A stretch of 64,000 nt of DNA, from positions 7,418-71,417 of the forward strand of contig DASYNP010000163.1 of assembly GCA_036008465.1 (NCBI GenBank), in the 5' to 3' direction. How positions within the stretch are numbered: position 1 is the stretch's first letter; every line of letters starts with the position of its first letter. Position numbers and translations under genes: made by a program. Under the pieces are notes generated by a model that was not told the origin of the DNA, made no database searches, and saw only the letters and a list, made by a program, of their open reading frames with translations. Positions 1-6,507 of the stretch are shown piece after piece. The stretch comes from DASPSM01 sp036008465. GTDB lineage: Bacteria; Planctomycetota; Planctomycetia; Planctomycetales; Planctomycetaceae.

Positions 1-562
1 CGGCTTCGTCGAGCCCCGAGTCCCAAGCCAGCTTCTTGTTTTCGGAAGCCGCGTAGAAATTGTGATCGACCTCGACGCCTCGGCGCTCGAGTGCCGCATT
101 GGCCTGCACGTATTTTTGTTCCATGAGCCCGCGGAGCGCCACGCGAAGCTCGTCGAGACTTTCGATGGGAACCATGCGGCTGGCCCGCGCTCGCAGGTCG
201 CCAATACTCTGTCGGCCGCGGAGCAAGAGCTCGGTCAGGACGGCCACTTGCGGCTCCGACAGGGTGAACCGCTTGCGCACGTAGTGACGAAACCGCTCGG
301 TGCGACCCGTTTCAGTGTGCACCACCGCCGCCAGCCCCAGTTGCCGCAGCTGATCGAGGACCTCCAGGACGTCGTCTTCAGAGTATTCGGTGAGCGGGTG
401 GCGATTGCTCTTCTGATTGCAGCCGGCCGTCAGCGCTTTGACGGTGAGCGGATAGACCTCGGGCGTCGTGAAGGCTTTTTCCAAAAGCGTGCCGAGGACG
501 CGGCGCTGCCCCTTGCTGAGTTCCGTGATCGGCTGTGCGTCCTGCTCCGGTTCGTCAATCAT
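1..562 (-). CDS. YceH/DUF480 (UPF0502) family protein, C-terminus cut by window edge
   Basis: The minus-strand reading frame opens with ATG at 562 and runs off the left end without a stop, giving about 187 residues. The N-terminal half reads LSKGQRRVLGTLLEKAF followed by TTPEVYPLTVKALTAGCNQK, which is the signature of the DUF480/UPF0502 (YceH) family; these proteins are predicted to hold two winged-helix domains and their biochemical role is unsettled. The usual family length is around 210-220 residues, so only a short C-terminal piece is missing. The next gene on the same strand (TPR protein, ending at 639) lies 76 bp upstream, so co-transcription is possible. Family assignment is firm; function is not known. 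Confidence 0.88.
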   Translation of the reverse strand, partial: MIDEPEQDAQPITELSKGQRRVLGTLLEKAFTTPEVYPLTVKALTAGCNQKSNRHPLTEYSEDDVLEVLDQLRQLGLAAVVHTETGRTERFRHYVRKRFTLSEPQVAVLTELLLRGRQSIGDLRARASRMVPIESLDELRVALRGLMEQKYVQANAALERRGVEVDHNFYAASENKKLAWDSGLDEA

Positions 563-638
563 GAGACTCGCTCGGGCCTGAATCTCGCTCAGTCTTTCAG
601 CTCAGTGACAGGCACAAAAATTCACGCAGGCCTAAAAC

Positions 639-1229
639 TCACTCGGGGAGGTCGGTCAGCTGCTCCAGTCTCGCGAGGTACTGGAAGTCGGGGTCGTTCC
701 GCAGGGAGTCGAAATCGGACTCGTCGGGAATCAAGTCACGAAGCGACGTCCGTAGTGCCAGCGCCTGCAGATCGGGGTCATCGGGCACCAGCTTGCGAAG
801 CGACGCTTCCATCCGCAGCGCACGTCCCAACCAGGACAGGGCCTGTCTCTTGTCGCCGGCCAGCGAATGGTAACAGGCGATGTTGTAGAGCACGACCGGG
901 ACCTTCGGGTGCGCGCGATAGGCTTCTTCCATCGTCGAAATCGCCCGCGGCAGCTGATCCGTGCGCTTGAAGCACCAGGCCATTCCCATCAGAACGTCAA
1001 GGTTTTCCGGCTGGTGCTCTCGCGCGCGGGAGAAGGCGACAAGTGCCTCGGCACATCGGCCCGCGATACGCAGCGCCTGTCCCCGCAAGTAGTGGAATTC
1101 AAACGGCGTGGCTTCGGGATGAGCGATGTCGTCCAGGGCGCGAAGGGCGTGTGCCGGCATCTCCAGATCGACATATCCGCTGGCGGCTTGCAGCCGGCGG
1201 GCGTGATCGAGTTGCGCTTTGGAGACCAT
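639..1229 (-). CDS. Tetratricopeptide repeat protein
   Basis: A 196-residue protein with at least two TPR-like helical hairpins: EFHYLRGQALRIAGRCAEAL, then a second unit around NLDVLMGMAWCFKRTDQL and a third around VVLYNIACYHSLAGDKRQAL. No signal peptide or membrane segment is visible. TPR proteins act as protein-protein interaction scaffolds and the partner here is unknown. The C-terminal tail carries short repeats of the form DDPDLQ, DESDFD and NDPDFQ. I chose the ATG at 1229; an in-frame ATG at 1274 would add 15 residues and no clear ribosome-binding site separates the two. The gene sits between tyrS and the YceH-type gene on the same strand. Confidence 0.85.
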   Translation of the reverse strand: MVSKAQLDHARRLQAASGYVDLEMPAHALRALDDIAHPEATPFEFHYLRGQALRIAGRCAEALVAFSRAREHQPENLDVLMGMAWCFKRTDQLPRAISTMEEAYRAHPKVPVVLYNIACYHSLAGDKRQALSWLGRALRMEASLRKLVPDDPDLQALALRTSLRDLIPDESDFDSLRNDPDFQYLARLEQLTDLPE

Positions 1230-1406
1230 GGGAGTAACCGTGGGCCAAATGAAACGAGCAACTTTTGCGACCATTATACGCGTACTCTGCCCCGTCTCAC
1301 ATCGGGGGATCCCTCACTTTGCATACGCCTCCCTTCCTATAACTGCGAACTAATAAGTGCGACACTCCGGAGCGCCCCGAGGATCGGGGTCAGACGACGA
1401 AAAGCT

Positions 1407-2639
1407 TCAGGAGACAATTCGCACACGACACGCCTTTTTCTTGCCGGCCCGAACGATCGTGCCGCTGGCGACGCTGAGCATCTGTTTTCCCGACTCGATG
1501 CGAGTCTTTTCGGATCCGTGGTACAGATAGGCCCCGCCACCGTCGATCAGCCGAATCGCCTCGCTGGTTGTCGCACACAACTTGAGCGCCTTGAGCAGCC
1601 CCAACGCGGAGATGCGTCCCTCGTCGTCGAGTTCGCTCTTCGCGATCGTCGCCTCGGGAACGTCGGTCGGCACGCCTCCTTGTCCGACCTCGCGCTCCCA
1701 CTGGTCGGCGGCCGCCTGGGATTCTTGGGCACCGTGGTATTCGGAAATGACCGCCCGACCTAGCGCCAGTTTGGCCTGCTTGGGGTCGCGGGCGATCTGC
1801 TCACGCGCCTCATCGAGCGGGAGATCGGTCAACAGTTCGAAATACATTGACATCACCGCGTCGGGCACCTGCATGAACTTTTTCATCATCTCGTAAGGCG
1901 GCTCGCTGATGCCGATGTAGTTGCCCAGGCTCTTCCCCATCCGACGCACACCGTCGAGGCCCACCAGAATGGGCATCATCAGCGCGATCTGCGAGGGCAT
2001 CTGCTGGGCCCGCTGCAGATCGCGAGCAAGCATGAAGCTGTAAAGCTGCTCGGTGCCGCCCAGCTCGACGTCGGCCCGAACCATCACCGAATCCCAGGCC
2101 TGCATCACCGGGTACAGGCATTCATGCAGAAAGATTGGTGATTCCGACTGCATCCGCTTTGCAAAATCGTCGCGCGTCAAAAGTTGAGCGACGGTGACCT
2201 TCCCGCAAAGCTCCAGCAGTTCCGCGAACGACATACGGGCAAACCAGTCGCCGTTGCGGACGACCTCGGCTTTCGATAGATCGAGCACGCGGCCGAGCTG
2301 GGCCAGGTACGTTTCGGCGTTGCGATCGACCTGTTCGCCGGTCAGGCGGGCCCGGGTCGAATCGCGCCCACTCGGGTCGCCGACGCGGGCCGTGTAATCG
2401 CCGATGATGATCACGGCCTGATGTCCCAGCTCCTGGAACTGGCGCATTTTCCGCATGGGGACCGTGTGGCCCAAATGGACGTCGATGCCGGTCGGATCGA
2501 TCCCGTATTTGACGCGCAGCGGGACGCCGGTCTCGCGACTCTGTTTCAGGCGCGCGACGAGTTCCTCCTCGGGCAGGACTTTCTCCGTCCCGCGGCGAAT
2601 GACAGCCAGCTGCTCGTCGACTGGTAAAAACTGAACCAC
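1407..2639 (-). CDS. tyrS: Tyrosyl-tRNA synthetase
   Basis: This cytosolic class I aminoacyl-tRNA synthetase charges tRNA-Tyr with tyrosine at the expense of ATP. The 410-residue product carries the HIGH-type motif HLGH at about residues 55-58 after KYGIDPTGIDVH, the KMSKS-type motif as RMGKSLGN at about 233-240, and a C-terminal S4-like RNA-binding region from about residue 345. Length and the IIIGDYTARVGDPSGR stretch suggest the TyrZ-like branch rather than the classical E. coli TyrS, though I did not compare sequences. The KMSKS loop variant R-M-G-K-S keeps the key lysine-serine pair. The gene is flanked on the same strand by a CPBP protease upstream (155 bp away) and a TPR protein downstream. 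Confidence 0.96.
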   Translation of the reverse strand: MVQFLPVDEQLAVIRRGTEKVLPEEELVARLKQSRETGVPLRVKYGIDPTGIDVHLGHTVPMRKMRQFQELGHQAVIIIGDYTARVGDPSGRDSTRARLTGEQVDRNAETYLAQLGRVLDLSKAEVVRNGDWFARMSFAELLELCGKVTVAQLLTRDDFAKRMQSESPIFLHECLYPVMQAWDSVMVRADVELGGTEQLYSFMLARDLQRAQQMPSQIALMMPILVGLDGVRRMGKSLGNYIGISEPPYEMMKKFMQVPDAVMSMYFELLTDLPLDEAREQIARDPKQAKLALGRAVISEYHGAQESQAAADQWEREVGQGGVPTDVPEATIAKSELDDEGRISALGLLKALKLCATTSEAIRLIDGGGAYLYHGSEKTRIESGKQMLSVASGTIVRAGKKKACRVRIVS

Positions 2640-2794
2640 GCCTAACCTTCGCTGCGTGACCTTGATTCTTGGGGGCGGTCATCGTAACCGCTCGCTGCGA
2701 TCGATTCTGCCACGGAAGTTAGCAGGGCACTCGGCGTGGTGCCAGCCTCGTCGATGCGGGCTCGATCGCGAGGGCGACAGCGGCCCGAAGCCGC

Positions 2795-3598
2795 TCACCG
2801 CTGCAAGAGTGCCAGGACCAGAAACGCCGCGTTGAAGCACGCGTGCGTCGTCACGATTGCCACGTAACTGCGCCGCAGATGATAGAGGGTGCCCAGGACG
2901 AGCGCCAGCGGCAACAGGGGCAGCGCGTCGTGAAGTCCGTGGACCCCGGCAAACACGAACGCCGGAATCGTAATCGCCCACGACACGGGCAACCGCGCTT
3001 CGAGCGGGCCCTGAAAAGTGACCCGAAAGAGCAGCTCTTCCGAGAGGGGGGCCGAGATCACGGCCGCAAACACGACTTCCGCGAGCGTACGATCGCTGCC
3101 GGTCTCGTGCAGGAGAATCAAGAGCGGATTCTGGGTCTCCGGCGTGCGCCAGTGACTGGTCAACAGGATGATGACAATCACAAAAGGCAGGCTCGCCAAA
3201 AAACCCAGTCCGCCGAACCGCATCTCGGAAAGCCAGCCCCGCGAGTCGATGCCATAGTCGGAAAGTCGATTCTTGCGACGGACGGCCATCACCGAAATCA
3301 CGATACCGACGATGAAAAACCGCGAGACAATCTCCGCCTCGATCAGTCGCGAGGAAGGGGGACGTTTTTCGGCCGCATTCTCCGCGACGGGGAAAAATGG
3401 CTGCACCAACAGCGGGACGACATTGAGCAGGATGAAACACAGGGCCGTCCCCAGCACGACCCAGTCAAATTGGAGCCGGGTCCGCGGCTGCGGCGGCACA
3501 AAAAGCTCGCCCGTCAACAAGGCACGCAACGTCTCGCCCAGCACGAGCAGCAGTGCCGCAAGCAGAATGGCGATGAGGACATCGGGTGCGGCAAACAT
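2795..3598 (-). CDS. CPBP family intramembrane metalloprotease
   Basis: A 267-residue multi-pass membrane protein with the three conserved motifs of the CPBP (CAAX protease and bacteriocin-processing, Abi) family: EELLFR at about residues 187-192, a histidine at 220 in FAGVHG, and a histidine at 252 in THACFNA. These residues form the glutamate/histidine active site of Rce1-like intramembrane proteases. Hydrophobic segments occur near residues 5-28, 45-68, 93-106, 131-147, 172-185 and 208-245. Substrate unknown. It is the first of two CPBP genes within 3 kb (the other ends at 5614); the two are quite diverged. Start ATG at 3598. Confidence 0.9.
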   Translation of the reverse strand: MFAAPDVLIAILLAALLLVLGETLRALLTGELFVPPQPRTRLQFDWVVLGTALCFILLNVVPLLVQPFFPVAENAAEKRPPSSRLIEAEIVSRFFIVGIVISVMAVRRKNRLSDYGIDSRGWLSEMRFGGLGFLASLPFVIVIILLTSHWRTPETQNPLLILLHETGSDRTLAEVVFAAVISAPLSEELLFRVTFQGPLEARLPVSWAITIPAFVFAGVHGLHDALPLLPLALVLGTLYHLRRSYVAIVTTHACFNAAFLVLALLQR

Positions 3599-3882
3599 TG
3601 CGGCAATCGGTCGGTGTTGGTGTCTTTTTCGGAGCGAGTCGGAGGGAATCGGCCCCCGAACCGACTAATTTAACTCACGGGCGAGTTCTCCGCTCGCCTC
3701 ATACGACTGGCCCACAGATTCGAGCCAGCTCATTCGTCGACGGCCGAACGCTCGAAACGGCGGATTCGAGCCTTCAGCTGCCACCTCCGGTACAATCGCG
3801 GCACGCGGCGGCTTGGGCGCTGCCGCCGTCGCGGCGGGTCGTCGATCACGTCAACTCAGGCGCCATCAGTAGGGAAGATCAG

Positions 3883-4101
3883 ATGGAAGATTTATTCGGA
3901 TCGCTCCTGGCCTGGATCCCTGCTTTCGTCCTCTTGATTCCTTCTTTTTGGTTCTTGTTTCGCTTTACCAAGGCGACGAGGAAGGAGAATGCAGAGTTTA
4001 GGGAACGATCGGCGCAGTTCTGGGACAAGACTCTGGCCCTGCAATCCGACTCGAATCAGCTCATGCGGGAACTACTCGCCGAGCTGCGCTCTCGGACGTG
4101 A
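3883..4101 (+). CDS. Small single-pass membrane protein, hypothetical
   Basis: A 72-residue protein starting with ATG at 3883, preceded by an AGGGA ribosome-binding-like sequence about 8 bases upstream. Residues 5-25 form one hydrophobic segment (LLAWIPAFVLLIPSFWFLF); the rest is charged and predicted helical, probably a short coiled coil, ending RELLAELRSRT. A longer frame runs upstream to 3586 but that part is antisense to the CPBP gene and looks non-coding. No family recognised. It is followed 84 bp downstream by another small membrane protein of similar architecture, so the two may work together. The divergent neighbour is the CPBP protease at 2795-3598. Confidence 0.6.
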   Translation: MEDLFGSLLAWIPAFVLLIPSFWFLFRFTKATRKENAEFRERSAQFWDKTLALQSDSNQLMRELLAELRSRT

Positions 4102-4185
4102 CCGGCATCGCCGCCAGGCAAGCGCCCGGACCGCAGCCGGCCCGGCCGGAATATTCAAGATGACCCCACCCAACAGAGAGCGACA

Positions 4186-4449
4186 ATGGCGACTGTCAGA
4201 CAAAAACTGAACCGCATCGAAGTCTTCGAGAAGCATCGCACTCTCTGGTGCGCAAAGCTGATCGCATTCATCGGACTCTGCTGGGGAGCCTTCGCGTCGG
4301 TTTACGAAAGATTCGACTTCGAGGCGCTGCTGATATTCCTCGGTTGCCTCTGCCTTTGGTTGATCGCAAGAGACCCAACCGGACTCTGGGATCGATTGGA
4401 GCAGCTCGAGGCCGAAGTCAGCAGCCTGCGAAACAAACCAATTGAGTGA
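4186..4449 (+). CDS. Small two-pass membrane protein, hypothetical
   Basis: An 87-residue product starting with ATG at 4186, eight bases after GAGAG. Two hydrophobic segments (about residues 22-39 and 47-61) are separated by a short acidic loop (YERFDFEA); the C-terminus LEQLEAEVSSLRN has a heptad pattern and could form a small coiled coil. No recognised family. It lies just downstream of the 72-residue membrane protein on the same strand; both combine membrane helix and coiled coil. Whether it is really expressed cannot be decided from sequence alone. Confidence 0.55.
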   Translation: MATVRQKLNRIEVFEKHRTLWCAKLIAFIGLCWGAFASVYERFDFEALLIFLGCLCLWLIARDPTGLWDRLEQLEAEVSSLRNKPIE

Positions 4450-4788
4450 GGACAGAACTTGGGCTATGGCGGAAGAGGCGCTCAAATAAGGTGGCAGGTC
4501 CTGCCACCTTATTGGTCGCCTGGCGAGGACCGAGTTTTCCGGACAGTCGGGCGAAAAACTTTCGAAGTTGTTTATGAGCGCGTAGAAACTCGGTCTTCGC
4601 AAGTTGCATTTTTGGCCGTAGGATGGACGAAGGGCGTTTTTCACTCGCGGCCATCGGTCGATCCGCGCGCCGGGCGCATGCTGCGTCGGCACTCTGGGAC
4701 TGCGACGGGACACGGAGTCAAGTGAGGTTAACGAAATGTCACCCGCAGGGGGTGTGGTGTGGTCAACTACTTTTAATAGGGAATGGCA
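4450..4788. other. Intergenic spacer with a palindrome, no convincing gene
   Basis: Short open frames here on both strands show no recognisable protein pattern. The spacer holds the perfect palindrome described separately at 4485-4513 and, at 4769-4782, the first copy of a 14-base word (ACTTTTAATAGGGA) that recurs at 5190-5203 on the other side of the small membrane gene. I see no clear promoter. Confidence 0.6.
4485..4513. repeat. 29-bp perfect palindrome (hairpin)
   Basis: Two 14-base arms, AATAAGGTGGCAGG and its exact reverse complement, are separated by a single base. The tail ends in A/T on both sides, so a transcript from either strand would fold into a stem of up to 14 pairs. It lies 35 bp after the stop of the 87-residue gene and could terminate it, but there is no U-run, and the sequence resembles dispersed palindromic repeats more than a classical terminator. 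Confidence 0.75.
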
Positions 4789-5148
4789 TTAGCTTAAGAA
4801 CTCAGCGGTCAATGGTGCTTTGTTCCCAGAAGCGATAGCCCGAGCAATGCCATAGGACGTCGCGCCGCCGATTATCGGGCAAAGTGCCAAACTGGCCATC
4901 AAACCGACCAGTGCATCAGGAGCGCTCAGGAACGCCAAGCCGACCATTGCGGCTATGGCAACGCCACTCGGACAGCCCCATAGCATCGCCGTCAATTTAA
5001 GCTTGTTGGTCGCACTCAGTTGAGCGCCGCGTCGTGAACCATATGCCGCACCCACGACGCTAAAGAGCAGCGTGGCGCACGCGACAATGGCGAGTAGCCT
5101 CAGGAAAGCGTCTTTCAGTTCGCCAAAGTCGCCTGCGAGCAACATCAT
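4789..5148 (-). CDS. Four-helix membrane protein, hypothetical
   Basis: A 119-residue, strongly hydrophobic protein with about three to four membrane segments: residues 15-36 (FLRLLAIVACATLLFSVVGA), 50-72, and 78-108 with a glycine/alanine-rich stretch. There is no recognised domain. Both flanks carry the same 14-base word (4769-4782 and 5190-5203), and the surroundings are repeat-rich, so the gene may sit in an unstable or accessory spot. Start ATG at 5148; a second methionine follows immediately. Function unknown. Confidence 0.6.
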   Translation of the reverse strand: MMLLAGDFGELKDAFLRLLAIVACATLLFSVVGAAYGSRRGAQLSATNKLKLTAMLWGCPSGVAIAAMVGLAFLSAPDALVGLMASLALCPIIGGATSYGIARAIASGNKAPLTAEFLS

Positions 5149-5301
5149 GCCGTCATTCTAGCGAGGGCGGCGGAGACGCGAGCACAAGCACTTTTAATAG
5201 GGAGTTGACCACGAAGTAGTTAGCCACGGCGCTTCCCGGTAGGACCGGAGCGATTGGTCCAATGTCCAAGGTCACGGACAGACTCTTTCCGGCGGGTATA
5301 A

Positions 5302-5380
5302 GATCCCCGGCGGGAACGAAATTTGGATCCCCGGCGGTGATGGGGATCCTTTTTTCAATAGGGAGGAAGGGATCCCCGGC
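5302..5380. repeat. Three direct copies of GATCCCCGGC(GG)
   Basis: The 12-base word GATCCCCGGCGG occurs at 5302-5313 and 5326-5337, and its first ten bases recur at 5371-5380. Between the second and third copies lies GGGGATCC, the inverse orientation of the same core, so the block can also form hairpins. No associated gene is recognisable. Confidence 0.7.
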
Positions 5381-5401
5381 ACCGGCAGCAGAGACGTCAC
5401 C

Positions 5402-5472
5402 GTGGGACGGGACACGAACGGTGGGACGGGACATGAACGGTGGGACGGGACACGAACGGTGGGACGGGACAC
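5402..5472. repeat. 19-bp tandem repeat, 3.7 units
   Basis: Units of GTGGGACGGGACACGAACG start at 5402, 5421, 5440 and 5459; the second has one C-to-T change and the fourth is truncated after 14 bases. There are no spacers, so it is a minisatellite-like array and not CRISPR. It could be a strand-slippage hot spot. Confidence 0.9.
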
Positions 5473-5613
5473 TTTCCAGTGATAGTGGGGACGCAAGTAG
5501 TCCCACCGCGCGCTGGCCGGGTCCGGTGACGCAATTTAGCGGTGGAGGCCGGAGAAGACGCGTACTTGGTGCCTTCGTGTCTTTGTGGGGAAGAATCAAT
5601 TTTGATCGAGCGA

Positions 5614-6330
5614 CTAGCCGGCAGAGTCGGTCAGCGAAGTTGAGGTCTCGCTCGGCACGGTTTCGGCGGTCGGGGACGATGACGGTTGCCCGGGAATCGC
5701 TTCGGTCCGCGCAGCTCGGCGGAGGAGCAGGAAGGCGAGATAGTCGTACAGCCCATGCGCGAGGATCGGGGCGACTACGCTGGGCGGATGGGTCGCATCG
5801 AGCAGCACGCCAAAGTAGATGCCCATGAGCGCGGCCAGAACGCCATAGGTCGGGGTCAGGCAATGTAGCAGCCCGAAGATGACGTTGCTGGCGACTAGTC
5901 CGGCGATCGGGCCAGATCCGCCGAAATCCAACCAGCGCTCAAAGAGTCTTTGAAGTACGCCCCGAAAGACCAGTTCCTCTCCGAAACCGGCCAATGCCGC
6001 GACGGCGACCAGCTCGTACCACCGGCAGGCGATGAGCGACGGCCCGAGCAATTGCAGCACGATTCGTTTGATTCGTTCCAAAGCGGAGAATCGGAAGCGG
6101 TCGGTTACTACCAGCAGCAGAAAGGGGGGCAACGCGGCCGCGATTCCAAGTGCGATGGCCGTGCCCTCAACGCGGAATTCGGCGAAGGGATTGATGCGGA
6201 ACACCAGTCCCAGCCCCAAAGCGACGAAGACCAGCCCCCCTTCGAAGACGGCGGCCAGTCTCAAAAATTGGGACCGATCGGTGGCATCGACCATGGCCGA
6301 TCCTATCGCAGTTGCGCGCAAACTGTCCAC
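5614..6330 (-). CDS. CPBP family intramembrane metalloprotease
   Basis: A 238-residue membrane protein of the CPBP/Abi protease family. The motif EELVFRG is at about residues 118-124, the second conserved histidine is H156 (IFGLLHC) and the third is H192 (ILAHGLYDYLAF). Hydrophobic helices occur around 25-45, 57-76, 104-117, 142-158, 164-178 and 185-203. The hydrophilic tail of about 30 residues is rich in Ser/Thr. ATG at 6330 is used; ATG at 6294 is an alternative that removes 12 residues. Its substrate is unknown. It is a second, divergent CPBP copy after the one at 2795-3598. Some family members process peptides or confer self-immunity, but nothing here points to a bacteriocin locus. Confidence 0.9.
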   Translation of the reverse strand: MDSLRATAIGSAMVDATDRSQFLRLAAVFEGGLVFVALGLGLVFRINPFAEFRVEGTAIALGIAAALPPFLLLVVTDRFRFSALERIKRIVLQLLGPSLIACRWYELVAVAALAGFGEELVFRGVLQRLFERWLDFGGSGPIAGLVASNVIFGLLHCLTPTYGVLAALMGIYFGVLLDATHPPSVVAPILAHGLYDYLAFLLLRRAARTEAIPGQPSSSPTAETVPSETSTSLTDSAG

Positions 6331-6507
6331 AAAAGTGTTAGAACCGCTGCATCGCGTGAACCATTTGAAACACTCGAATTCTGGGCGCGGGCATCCGATA
6401 CAAGACGTGGAAAGTGCGAACGAGCAGAGTCAAGGAATCGCCGTCATCGTTCACCCCTCGGAACGGTGACGGCGATTTCGTTGGGTAACCGCGTTGGCGG
6501 ACTGCGG

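Larger units (their letters stand above)
5149..5613. other. Repeat-rich intergenic spacer, no convincing gene
   Basis: The 465 bp between the small membrane gene and the second CPBP gene contain three copies of GATCCCCGGC(GG), a four-unit 19-bp tandem array, and the second copy of a 14-base word shared with 4769-4782. Frames spanning the tandem array translate into meaningless repeats (WDGT.. or RPTVRVPSH..) and are judged non-coding. Confidence 0.7.

Noticed and set aside
1375..1389. Short hairpin after tyrS (CCCCGA/TCGGGG)
   Set aside because: Only six pairs and no T-run, so not called as a terminator.
5402..5472. CRISPR-like array
   Set aside because: The 19-bp units are contiguous without spacers and there are no cas genes; it is a simple tandem repeat.
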